A stretch of 64,000 nt of DNA from Agarilytica rhodophyticola (lineage in GTDB: Bacteria > Pseudomonadota > Gammaproteobacteria > Pseudomonadales > Cellvibrionaceae): the NCBI RefSeq assembly GCF_002157225.2, contig NZ_CP020038.1, positions 4,618,501 through 4,682,500 on the forward strand, read 5' to 3'. Below the pieces are notes generated by a model that saw only the letters and a program-made list of their open reading frames with translations, was not told the origin of the DNA and ran no database searches. Below, one piece after another: positions 49,201 through 57,172 of this stretch (position 1 is its first letter; every line of letters starts with the position of its first letter). A program made the translations under genes and the position numbers.

Positions 49201-51935
49201 TGAGCATCGGATGAATAGTTTTGCTCATAGTTAACCAGGGCCCACATTTTTTCTGATGTGGGATGGAACAAAGTAATACTTTCTAATGCAAATGGTATGA
49301 CTGGCGTTAATATTGATAATGAGTCGATAAACAAAGCTGCCTGCAATACAGAATCCATTATGCTAGGATGCAAAAAAAACATTTCCTGATCAGCAACAAG
49401 ACCTGTAGGTAATGAGAGCTTGACAAGTAAGCCGTGATCTTTGCGATAAATACAATCAATGCCTTGATAAGCTGGACCGTAATCGAATCCGAGTTGACGA
49501 AGCTGAGCATAACACTCTTCAGATGATAATTCTCGGTGATAAGAGTCTATTATGTCTTGAATTATAAGTGGTTCCGGATGGCTACTGTTTATAAAAATAG
49601 CCTTGCCTTCACTGTGCACTACTTCACTATCAACCTCTTGATTATCAACATCCAGCTTACACCCTTCATCGCTACTATTCTTAGCGTGGCTATAAATCTT
49701 ATAGCTCAGAATATCAGTGTTATTATTCGTTATAACGATATGAAGGCCTTGACGCTTACTTTCATTCGCGGTTAGAGCTTGTCGCCATACAATGTTATTT
49801 AATTGTAATTTTCTACCTTTAAAAGTAACGGATCGTTGAAGTGCAAACCTAGCTATTTCCAAGTAAGCCACGCCCGGTAAAATTTTATATCCCTGCACCA
49901 CATGATCTTTAAAGAAAAACTCATCTCCGCTGTAGCTTGCACTAAAACATAGCGCGGATAAATTCGAAGCGTTCTCATGCACTAGCGGATGAAGAGTTTT
50001 ACGAAGGATTTCTTTAGGATTTGCTAACAATTCTTGTGTCAACCAGTGACGGTCTTTGGCAAATGGGTAAGTAGGCAAGTTTACCGGTAAAATAGATTTT
50101 TTATCGTAAAAAGCCTTCCAGTCAATATCCGCACCATTAACCCAAAAAGTCAGCAATTTAGAGTATTTTTTTTCTTTAACACACTCTTTAACAAAATCAT
50201 GTAAGCGTTCCTTGTCTAAAAAAACATCATTTTTTTCAGAATCACTATTGATTTGAGATTCGTAACAAGCAGATTTTTCTTTGTTGCCCGAAACATATTC
50301 AGATAGCCTTTTGAGTAACTCTTCATGTGACTCCACTAAAAAAGCCAATCTTTTATCCATCGCCTCTCGCCCCACCTGTAGAGTATAGGCGATGCGGCTA
50401 ATGTCATATTTAGGGGCATGGGAAAGATGCAATAGTAACCTTTCCGCCATTTTGTGCAATTGTTCTTCTGTTTTAGCAGAAAGCAAGATCATCTTGGCAA
50501 CACGCTGATCCATAGTGTCGTGTAAGGGATTTTCCTGTGGCAAATACTCTTCTACTACAACATGAGCATTTACTCCACCAAAACCAAAAGAACTTATTCC
50601 AGCGCGGCGTGGAATAGCTTGTCCCTGTTCATCTTTCTTTGCAGGCCAATTTTGCATTTTATCTACAATATAGAATGGACTATTTTTCAATTTTATTTTA
50701 GGGTTTAAACGATGGAAGTTTTGTGTAGCAGGGATTTTTTTGTGTTTAATGCTCAACAATACTTTAATTAAACCAGCGATTCCCGCCGCTGATTCCAAAT
50801 GTCCTATCTGACTTTTTACTGAACCAAGACCACAATATGCATCAGGAAGTGGCGATAAAGATTTAGTTTTTTGTACGGCATTGAATGCTCGTTTTAACCC
50901 CTGCACTTCGATAGGGTCACCTAAAGGTGTTCCTGTACCATGGGCCTCAACGTAATCTATGGTTGCAGGATGAATGCCGGCCTTTAATATTGCACTGCTG
51001 ACAACCTGAGACTGAGAAAAAGCGTTGGGGGCAGTTAATGTTCTCGCCTTTCCGCCATGGTTAACGGCCGAGCCTTTAATCACTCCAAGTATATTATCAC
51101 CATCCTCTATAGCATTTTGCAGCGGCTTCAACAAAACGACACCCGCCCCCTCTCCACGCACGTACCCATCGGCATTTTCGTCGAAGCTATAACACTGCCC
51201 GGTAGGAGATAACATACCAGTTTTACTAAACGAAATATAACTTGTTGGCGTAGATAAAACATTAATCCCTCCAACCAAAGCCATCTTACATTCTTCATTG
51301 TTTAAAACGTTAACTGCTTGGTGTAGCGCAACTAAAGAGCTGGAACACGCTGTATCGATAGGCACACTCATACCATGAAAGTTAAAATAGTAGGAGATAC
51401 GATTCGGGATAATAGTTGTGTATGTGCCGGTTGCAGAATGGCCCTCGATATTATGCCTACTGCTGGTTTGAAGTTCTTTGTAATCATAGTTACAAGCACC
51501 TAAAAAAACGCCTATATTTTCTCCTGTTAAGTGGCTTGGTGCTATAGCCGCATCTTCGAAACATGCCCAACAAAGCTCTAGCATAATTCTTTGTTGAGGG
51601 TCCATATACTTTACTTCTTTAGGAGATAACTTAAAAAAACTTGCATCAAATCCATCCATACCTTCAATAAAACCACCCCATTTACTATTGGTTTTATTAT
51701 CTTCTGTTTGCGGATCACCTAGATAAGCTCTCCAATCCCAGCGCTCTGAAGGAATTTCACGAATACTATTTCTACCTTGCTCTAGGTTTAGCCAGAATTG
51801 CTCCAGATCTTCGGCTTCAGGGAATCGACATGCCATACCTATAATGGCTATATCATTTGAGGGGTTTATTTGTTGTGTTATATCTTTTTCATTTTTATTA
51901 ACATTATTCAATCGATAATTGATCTTTTTTTTCAT
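43224..51935 (-). CDS. Trans-AT type I polyketide synthase, KS-DH-ACP-KS-DH*-KR-ACP-TE
   Basis: A 2903-residue bimodular megasynthase. KS1 covers about 27-450 (C197 in DTACSSSLVALH, H332, H379). DH1 is about 645-935 with HVVQGYKILP (H678) and HPSIMDSVLQ (D861). ACP1 has S1019 in YGIDSL. KS2 is about 1120-1560 (C1294, H1429, H1468). A DH-like domain (about 1735-2050) has C1767 for the catalytic His and has lost the G and P. KR follows (GGLGGLG near 2225; S2356, Y2369, N2373). ACP2 has S2524, and a C-terminal thioesterase has S2677 (GYSVGG) and H2867. No GHSxG acyltransferase occurs. Instead each KS is followed by the linker ending LPTYPFAK, typical of trans-AT systems. It must be loaded in trans. 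The TE releases or cyclises the chain. Product unknown. Confidence 0.95.
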   Translation of the reverse strand: MKKKINYRLNNVNKNEKDITQQINPSNDIAIIGMACRFPEAEDLEQFWLNLEQGRNSIREIPSERWDWRAYLGDPQTEDNKTNSKWGGFIEGMDGFDASFFKLSPKEVKYMDPQQRIMLELCWACFEDAAIAPSHLTGENIGVFLGACNYDYKELQTSSRHNIEGHSATGTYTTIIPNRISYYFNFHGMSVPIDTACSSSLVALHQAVNVLNNEECKMALVGGINVLSTPTSYISFSKTGMLSPTGQCYSFDENADGYVRGEGAGVVLLKPLQNAIEDGDNILGVIKGSAVNHGGKARTLTAPNAFSQSQVVSSAILKAGIHPATIDYVEAHGTGTPLGDPIEVQGLKRAFNAVQKTKSLSPLPDAYCGLGSVKSQIGHLESAAGIAGLIKVLLSIKHKKIPATQNFHRLNPKIKLKNSPFYIVDKMQNWPAKKDEQGQAIPRRAGISSFGFGGVNAHVVVEEYLPQENPLHDTMDQRVAKMILLSAKTEEQLHKMAERLLLHLSHAPKYDISRIAYTLQVGREAMDKRLAFLVESHEELLKRLSEYVSGNKEKSACYESQINSDSEKNDVFLDKERLHDFVKECVKEKKYSKLLTFWVNGADIDWKAFYDKKSILPVNLPTYPFAKDRHWLTQELLANPKEILRKTLHPLVHENASNLSALCFSASYSGDEFFFKDHVVQGYKILPGVAYLEIARFALQRSVTFKGRKLQLNNIVWRQALTANESKRQGLHIVITNNNTDILSYKIYSHAKNSSDEGCKLDVDNQEVDSEVVHSEGKAIFINSSHPEPLIIQDIIDSYHRELSSEECYAQLRQLGFDYGPAYQGIDCIYRKDHGLLVKLSLPTGLVADQEMFFLHPSIMDSVLQAALFIDSLSILTPVIPFALESITLFHPTSEKMWALVNYEQNYSSDAHLKKIAIDLYNHRGEVCVQLRGLLLRAIPGQLTVTEEAGRSRNDTKVFNSSTKENQLTQAPTIKNDDSKLAFLQAVTDFIKHQLADVLELPFDQISGHQPLENYGIDSLMSMKMIDKLKKIFNDLPSTLFFEYQTLDQLSQYLVATYSTSVLQKIIPRDIFAPIKSSDQEMAAVSPAASVPEHDNRTIKKWHSDLPQRNKKHSIDTTSQVDPLDIAIIGVSGRYPQSDNIDEYWSNLCKGKDCITEVPAQRWSWQEYYSQDRSEVGRHYSKWGGFVNNVDKFDPLFFNISPREAEILDPQERLFLEEVWKAVEDAGYTRQKLQQVGNGGEVGVYVGVMYSEYQLLAAQSSTTAAAWNSPASIANRISYVFDLHGPSMSIDTMCSSSLTSLYLACQDLKYNRTHMAIAGGVNLSLHPNKYLLLSQGQFISSKGRCESFGQGGEGYIPGEGVGAVILKRLSDAKRDGDNIYGVIKGMHINHGGKVNGYTVPNPNRQQEAIEQALQEAHADPRTVSYIEAHGTGTKLGDPIEVRGLTKAFSQQSQKQFCALGSAKSNIGHCESAAGIAGLTKVLLQLKYKKIVPSLHSSTLNSNIDFSSTPFFVNQTLRDWDAPVIDGIPYPRIAGLSSFGAGGSNAHMIVEEYNKPFANHLDNNIDQANIIVLSAKNYVQLNKIVTNLARYLSKCSHMLRLKDIAYTLQLGRETMSERLGFIAYSHQSLIASLEEYLADARDKNTKFYRSAKSNKNSEILDLLVQDEDIETAISTWLIKGKYDKVLTLWAQGLDVDWSALHDHTDSQRISLPTYPFAKERYWIVDNKHSKPETSAKTLHPLLHENTSDFSGLSFTSRFQGTEFFFKSCADKKLSYLSNMAYLEMAYVAVHNAYQNEGAHYALQLNDVVWRCESCPPEDQYNELYIRLVPDNKEVTAYYIYRRINKTTYNTETRKVADNEGMATILTIDEQPKLNLLAIRSRLQERVLNAAQCQQLLQQRDAHTIGDGDKTDIELMYCGDEVLAKIALPSSLQSTAGVYTLHPLLIDLALKAYYGLSHSNMPELDFPLSLDQATIFQACEVTMWAWVRYSQDHSTSQGRVVLDIDLCNDQGVLCAQCKGFSFSVAEASSNTLTSRNTNYLLLRPTWHAMEATQNINNTLLVNYSEHHVFLCGLDLQKSDTAISFIQHEFTTVTHASTIIEAKGFITVAQQLFDKVKQVLQSRLKKKTLFQVVVACDHMPPVFSALVALLKTAQLENPLFIGQLIEVTSDINMQDLVGKLEENKLYPDHKMIRYQRDKRLVQGFEKISLPQNTSANSRWKHNGVYLITGGLGGLGFIFAKAIATATSQAKLILTGRSSLTKEKGELLLDELSSLGAVADYQCVDVSNELAVNTLVKTIQEKYGELTGVIHSAGITDDNFIINKTSDAIDKVMASKVSGTFYLDESTRNIPLDVFILFSSVAGAMGNLGQSDYAMANAFMDAYADYRQTLVANNQRFGQSLSINWPLWKEGGMKVDKATEDILRKNTGMLPLGTADGIDALQQSLFLDCTSTMVLSGYETELLQWVQIEGAGNIVSNAALESAVSLSHDNQQYQKIAHILKRHLSAILKLPYESIEDDESLSVYGTDSIMRMQLIAALENDLRVTLPKTLLYDYQTVREISEYLVSSNSSELIALLAKSEVKYTEQAQSETNSQVNKFSELVLFNHKAKGRPIFWIHPAIGSVEPYGVIASICERPFYGIQAPGWKTDKAVLKGIAAMASYYTEIIQSVQPEGPYDLGGYSVGGLIAYEIVRLLQTRGQQVNSIVMLDTFHSDYNHLIRDDYSKKSLVLVSVNTVLASMVGESLDNTERLTFHRDELDIDFNDENYLQTLVDLVDKRGLNIAKEQLYRNLSQAIDIFASYDINPYEVIPLPKPEVVDCYYFRNKSESFWGEASGYYVAKSDELSLKGVDYWSDWQKVLPNFKLTHVDSSSHLTLLSEPKAYDVIIECCLMLYKKESVCHSSTDSVPA

Positions 51936-52042
51936 AATCTAGCTATCTAATAATTTACCTAAAAAAACTTTGACTTCAACAGCCTTTGTAAAAGACAGTT
52001 AATCGGGCTTATTTAAATGGTATTTATTTTACTAAAAGAATT

Positions 52043-52387
52043 TCATCCAAAGAAAAACAACTGCTGTATAACATCGTCAAAACTGATAGCATCAAATGCT
52101 GGTGGCACGTTAACTTCAGCCAAGCTATGACCTAATAAAAAATCTGGTTGATCATCCGAGCTTTGGATTACTCTCTGTTGATAACTTAAGAATTTGACAA
52201 CATACGATACAGACCGAAAAAAATTTGCACTACTCAAATATCCATATCTATCAAAAAAGCAAATACCCTTAATAGAAGAACTAAGAATATCGCTTGCTAT
52301 ATCTGTCTGCTCCGGAAAAGAATTAAACAATATCCATCTCATTCCCTTAAGTAGTGAGTCCCTCCCAGGAAATAGATATATCGTCAT
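52043..52387 (-). pseudogene. Truncated stand-alone malonyl-CoA acyltransferase (trans-AT) remnant
   Basis: A 114-residue frame directly upstream of the PKS, on the same strand, with an AGAAG ribosome site before its ATG. It aligns by eye with the first third of PksE/FabD-type acyltransferases: YLFPGRDSL in place of FPGQGSQ, SSSIKGICF, YVVKFLSYQ, and PDFLLGHSLAE with the nucleophile at S88. The oxyanion-hole Gln is gone. The frame ends at a stop after QQLFFFG, so the arginine and the catalytic histidine of a complete enzyme (about 280-310 residues) are missing. The 107 nt to the PKS do not continue it. It is probably a pseudogene; a retained small protein is possible but unlikely to be catalytic. 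Confidence 0.75.
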
Positions 52388-52667
52388 TTTTTCTTCTAAA
52401 ATTAATTACTAAGTAGTAAGGATTTAGTAGGTTACAAAATATGCGTGGCTTAGCGTTGTAAATACCAAGATCATCAGTTATGAGAAGTCTCTATCCTATC
52501 CGATGAATAGTGATGATAAAAATTAAAGATATGCCAAGATCAAAACAACTAATAGTTGTCTATTTTTATCTTGATTTTGTATTTGAATTGGGTAGGGAAA
52601 ACAACGCCTAAACCTAAATAATAATTCAAAATATGCTCCAGCAGGCATAATTTAATTAGAGCAACTA

Positions 52668-54590
52668 TTAATCAGGTAAGATTCTGTATATGCTGTAAAA
52701 CCCATCTTTTGTCACAGCGATTTTTTCAAAACCTTCACCAGGCGTAACACGATGCCAATACTTTCTCGCAGAATGATCCCAAACAATATATTCAGGGCAT
52801 AGTGCAAGGTCTATATCAGAACGTTTTTTACAAAAACGTAAACTATGAATATTCAAATGAATATTCTCGCGCGACCGGTAAGCAATACTATGGCTAGCAA
52901 GTGTTCCCGGATACCCCATAAAAAGGGAACGACCCGATAACGTAGCTGCACTGTTGTGGTCGGTAGAGCTTGCAATGATAGCTTTTTCAGGCACTGTTTC
53001 TTGAATCAACTTGGCCAGTGCGACTTTACTCTTATCATATATTTCATAATTTTCTTTTGCTTGCCATAAACGCCAGACTTCATAACTACCAGGCCCAATT
53101 AATAGAAGGGTAAACATAGTATTCAACGCAATAGTTTTGAGGTTCCACCCACTATCGTTAATATAAATACTCCACACCATAGCGAAAATACTGAATATCA
53201 CTAAAAACACTTTAATTTGATCCCACTCCCATACCGCCAATTTAATAACGTTAGCGACAACAAACAAAAGCGTTAACAAGATGAAAATAAGATGTTTTTT
53301 GGTTAACCACCACAACGCTAAAAATACAATAAACCACTGACCAGCATTAGACATCCACATGCTAAAACTAGTATTGACAGACTCCCATCCGGGCTTTTGC
53401 AGTGGTACAGACCACCCCAGCATAACGCTAGTCATACCGGATTTACCCAATAAAAATGGGAAAAAAGCGACAGCAACTAAAGCCGGTAAAAATAGCGATA
53501 GAAATGAAATACTGGTCGGATGCTTAATAAGAGATAAGTACCCTTTAGGAAAAGAAGCAAAGCTTCTTGAAAAAATCAGCGGCAACACAGAATAAAATAA
53601 ATAGGCGCCTAAAAATACCGAAGTGAAAACAAAATAATGGGTATGCACCAAAGGCATCAAGCCTAGGATAATACCAGCAAACGCCATGTGCATAGCGCCA
53701 TGCTTGGAAAAGCGATGTAGATTAAACACCAAAGCACATGAAGCAAGGCAACAGCTTAAGCCCATTAGCGCACTGCGCTGGGTTACCCAGATAGTGCTCA
53801 ACCATGTGGTCCAAGGATAACCTTCACCAATTAAACGCCAGGAATATGTTTGTGGTTGCTCTATTATCGCAAAGTAGCTGCCACCACCAAGCAGGAGCAC
53901 CCAAGGCAAAAAAAACGCTTTTCTGTAACTTAGGAAATAATAGACACAAGACCAAAGCAGTACCCACTGAACGACAAACACTCCTTTCAATGCGCTCAAT
54001 GACTCACCGGGCCACCACAACATCGCAGTCCATAGATTTACGAAGAATGGGTAAGATAAAGTCTGCCCAGCATATAGATGATAGTCTGGCGGAAAATCTC
54101 CTTGTAAAGTGAAGTGATGAATCATCCCAAGATGAAAAGCCAAGTCACCATAATTGTTTACCCAGTATGTTCGTATACTGTCTTGAGCTGAGAATAATGA
54201 AACAGCAAGCGCCAATTGGACAAGCAGCCAAGCTATAAAAGGTAGGGTGAATATTTTTCTTATTGAGTTATTAAAAATAGAAATTGCGTCACGGACATTG
54301 TGCAAAAAAAACAATTGCAAAACAAAAGGAAGATATACCGCTATAGGCCATGGCAAACCTAAGCTTTTTAGCAGAAAAACAAAAGTAATATGAAACAGTA
54401 AACCCAGCAGCCAGATAAATGGTACGTAGTTAACAGCTTTTATATCGGGCTTATTAAAACTGGAGTTGCTAATACTGGCAGTATCACTGATGGATGATAA
54501 TATGCTCTGGCCTCGAACGACCAAAACATAACCAAAGGTATATTGTAAATATGTTAACAACAAGGCATAGATAGCTATGATATATTCCAT
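52668..54590 (-). CDS. Large polytopic membrane protein, possible GT-C-type glycosyltransferase
   Basis: A 640-residue protein with about ten to twelve hydrophobic helices and a C-terminal extracytoplasmic part that includes ASSTDHNSAATLSGRSLFMG and SHSIAYRSRENIH. I do not recognise the family with certainty. Length, helix number and its pairing with a PMT gene suggest a lipid-linked glycosyltransferase or related surface-polymer protein. It is divergent from the PMT gene by 85 nt and lies upstream of the AT remnant on the same strand. Confidence 0.6.
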   Translation of the reverse strand: MEYIIAIYALLLTYLQYTFGYVLVVRGQSILSSISDTASISNSSFNKPDIKAVNYVPFIWLLGLLFHITFVFLLKSLGLPWPIAVYLPFVLQLFFLHNVRDAISIFNNSIRKIFTLPFIAWLLVQLALAVSLFSAQDSIRTYWVNNYGDLAFHLGMIHHFTLQGDFPPDYHLYAGQTLSYPFFVNLWTAMLWWPGESLSALKGVFVVQWVLLWSCVYYFLSYRKAFFLPWVLLLGGGSYFAIIEQPQTYSWRLIGEGYPWTTWLSTIWVTQRSALMGLSCCLASCALVFNLHRFSKHGAMHMAFAGIILGLMPLVHTHYFVFTSVFLGAYLFYSVLPLIFSRSFASFPKGYLSLIKHPTSISFLSLFLPALVAVAFFPFLLGKSGMTSVMLGWSVPLQKPGWESVNTSFSMWMSNAGQWFIVFLALWWLTKKHLIFILLTLLFVVANVIKLAVWEWDQIKVFLVIFSIFAMVWSIYINDSGWNLKTIALNTMFTLLLIGPGSYEVWRLWQAKENYEIYDKSKVALAKLIQETVPEKAIIASSTDHNSAATLSGRSLFMGYPGTLASHSIAYRSRENIHLNIHSLRFCKKRSDIDLALCPEYIVWDHSARKYWHRVTPGEGFEKIAVTKDGFYSIYRILPD

Positions 54591-54675
54591 TGCGGTAAAC
54601 TTATCTTAAGCTCAATAAATGCGTTGCACCTTATATTAAATACACCTCAAGGTAAAATAAAAACAAAATCTTCTT

Positions 54676-56184
54676 ATGTCTAACACTCTGATTGACAATA
54701 AAATATACAACTGGATACAACAATACCCGGATCGCTTCGCTATTTTGATGCTGTTAATTTTCGCATCCATCACGCGATGGTTCATGCTTGGGCACCCAAA
54801 CTCCGCTGTTTTTGATGAAGTGCATTTTAATTACTTTGCTGGCTTCTATTATACAGGTCAATACTATTATGACATTCACCCTCCACTTGGTAAGCTGTTA
54901 CTTGCACTAAGCGCACTGCCATCTGGGGGGATTGCACCGGAAGATATCGTTAGAGCAATAAGCACGCCTTACCCGAGCGATACCTACATGGCAATGCGCA
55001 GTTTGCCAGCGTTTATAGGCACTTGCTTACCGGTCATTATTTTTCTCATTGCCAGAACGCTCAATATGAGCCTGGCATCAGCTATTGTCGCCGGCGCCTT
55101 TATCGTGCTTGATAATGCCTACCTTATTCAGTCGAAACTGATCCTCTTAGATAGCATGCTGCTGTTTTTTGGTTTTTCCAGCCTATATCTTTTTTTACTT
55201 TATCGAAAAAAACAGCACTGGGGACTACTGGTATCATCGGCAATATTGGCCGGGTGCAGCATTTCCATTAAATGGATTGGCGTATCATTTTTAGGGCTTA
55301 TTGGCTTAGTGATGATCATTGATTGGATAAAATTGCTGTGGGCCAAGGGTTGGAATATAACGCCAGCACTCAAAGGTAAACTCTTTATATTAATTACTGC
55401 GGCAACCTATACCAGCGTATTTTATATACATTTCAACCTACTCCCTATCTCTCATCACCAAGGCGATCAATTTATGACCCTTGGCTTTCAAGCCACACTT
55501 AAGGGTAGTCGCTATTATGGTGCCAAAAGCCTAATTAGCCAGTTCAGCTGCCCTCCTAACTATCGCCACTCCTTAGGTATTAATACACCAGACACTGAAG
55601 TTAAAACGTCAGAGAAACTTGCGTGCCAAATCAGCTTTACTGAGATAGAGAAGCCAAACTTCTGGCAAAAGCTAGTTGAACTCAACCGCACCATGTATTT
55701 TACCAATCAAGGCTTATCTCAATCTCACCCTGATGCGAGTAAATGGTATACCTGGCCTCTGATGAGTAAGCCTCTCTACTATTGGTACAACAATGGCGCC
55801 AGAATATACTTGCTTGGCAACCTGGCTGTTTGGTGGCTAAGTGCTCTGGCTGTCATTGCACTTATTGTCGGTCAATTGAAATTTAATCTTGGGCTTCGTA
55901 AAGAGGCATTTTGGATTCTCATGACCGGTTTTAGTGCAAATTTATTGCCTTTCGCCATGGTCAATAGGGTCATGTTTATGTATCACTACCTCACAAGCCT
56001 CTGTTTCGCCATTTTGCTGTTAGCGTTTTTTATCGATCAATTGCCGAATAAAAATAGGTGGGCAGTGGGGTTAATCACACTTGCGGGCGGGATATTCTTA
56101 TTAATTACTCCGCTTACTTACGGTGTTAACTGGTATGGAAGCGATCTTCTGTGGTTTTTACGTTTTTTTGGCTGGCACCCATAG
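54676..56184 (+). CDS. PMT family (GT39) phospholipid-linked glycosyltransferase
   Basis: A 502-residue membrane glycosyltransferase of the protein O-mannosyltransferase family. The catalytic acidic pair D47-E48 is in AVFDEVHFNYFAG, followed by YYYDIHPPLGKLLLAL (66-80), both PMT hallmarks. About ten helices are visible, with a periplasmic loop (about 260-345). It would transfer a sugar from a polyprenyl- or dolichyl-type phosphate carrier to a periplasmic acceptor. Acceptor and sugar unknown. Confidence 0.85.
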   Translation: MSNTLIDNKIYNWIQQYPDRFAILMLLIFASITRWFMLGHPNSAVFDEVHFNYFAGFYYTGQYYYDIHPPLGKLLLALSALPSGGIAPEDIVRAISTPYPSDTYMAMRSLPAFIGTCLPVIIFLIARTLNMSLASAIVAGAFIVLDNAYLIQSKLILLDSMLLFFGFSSLYLFLLYRKKQHWGLLVSSAILAGCSISIKWIGVSFLGLIGLVMIIDWIKLLWAKGWNITPALKGKLFILITAATYTSVFYIHFNLLPISHHQGDQFMTLGFQATLKGSRYYGAKSLISQFSCPPNYRHSLGINTPDTEVKTSEKLACQISFTEIEKPNFWQKLVELNRTMYFTNQGLSQSHPDASKWYTWPLMSKPLYYWYNNGARIYLLGNLAVWWLSALAVIALIVGQLKFNLGLRKEAFWILMTGFSANLLPFAMVNRVMFMYHYLTSLCFAILLLAFFIDQLPNKNRWAVGLITLAGGIFLLITPLTYGVNWYGSDLLWFLRFFGWHP

Positions 56185-56461
56185 AATAAAAATTTGACTC
56201 ATCGCCAGCTATCGAAAAAATGATCAACCTACAATGTTTCGGTAAGTTAGTATATTTTTTCTCTGCGTATATTTTTTTGGCATTAAATATGCTGACATAA
56301 AGTGCAATTAGTAATATTTACGCAAAAATATGATTTTTTTGAAGATTATTTCGAATAAGTGTTGCCATAGCCACATGTTTGCTATAAAACGATTGCTATA
56401 AAACATTTGTTTAAGAATAAAAATCAAAAATTCCAAAAAAATACTTCCGAAACTTCTTTCT

Positions 56462-57010
56462 ATGGCTATTGAGAATAAAACCGCATTAGAAGAGTTATTT
56501 CAGAATCACAGCTCCGGACTTGTTCGTTTTTTAAGCAGAAAAATGAAAAGCACCGAAGATGCTGAGGATATCGCACAAAATGCATTTATCCGGATTCAAC
56601 GTGTTGCAAGCACAGGTGAACTGGATAATCTGAAAGCTTACCTCTATCAAACCGCCTCTAATCTCGCAATCGACCAGCTGCGAAGAGAAAAACTACACAA
56701 TAATTATGTCAATCAGGAGACAAGTAAACATTTAACTCAAGATGAAGGTAGCCCAAGCCTATCAGATCAATGCACTCCTGATCGTCTTTTAACCGCCCAG
56801 CGTCAGTTGAAAGAAATAAAAAGGGCAATGGACAATCTTCCCGTGAAATGCCGACAAGCGTTTTTGCTGCATCGAAACAAGGGTTTATCATACTCAGAAA
56901 TTGCCCATGAAATGTCGGTATCAGTATCTAGTGTAGAAAAATATATCCTACAATCATTAAAAGTTTGCCGCAAAACTTTGACAAAAACAGGTGAAGGGCA
57001 ACTTTTTTAG
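56462..57010 (+). CDS. ECF sigma factor, FecI type
   Basis: A 182-residue extracytoplasmic-function sigma factor. Region 2 contains EDAEDIAQNAFIRIQRV and LKAYLYQTASNLAIDQLRRE. Region 4 contains DNLPVKCRQAFLLHRNKGLS and YSEIAHEMSVSVSSVEKYI. With the following FecR and the STN receptor it forms a cell-surface signalling set, in which ligand at the outer membrane releases the sigma factor. No clear ribosome site precedes the ATG. Confidence 0.95.
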   Translation: MAIENKTALEELFQNHSSGLVRFLSRKMKSTEDAEDIAQNAFIRIQRVASTGELDNLKAYLYQTASNLAIDQLRREKLHNNYVNQETSKHLTQDEGSPSLSDQCTPDRLLTAQRQLKEIKRAMDNLPVKCRQAFLLHRNKGLSYSEIAHEMSVSVSSVEKYILQSLKVCRKTLTKTGEGQLF

Positions 57011-57172
57011 GATAAAGCGTGTATTATGGCGCCTCTTTTTGGCGGTATTATTTTTACCATACGTCTTAGTACTTAAGGACGGACAAAAAATACAAATTGG
57101 GAACCAAAATACACAATAGTGCTCTAAAATATAAATTTAGTGGCACTTACTTACTAGAATTTATAACGTAGC

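Noticed and set aside
51400-51440. GHSAT in the first 170 residues of the PKS as an acyltransferase serine motif
   Set aside because: It lies inside KS1 before the catalytic Cys, in a segment common in trans-AT ketosynthases, and lacks the GHSxG context and an AT fold around it.
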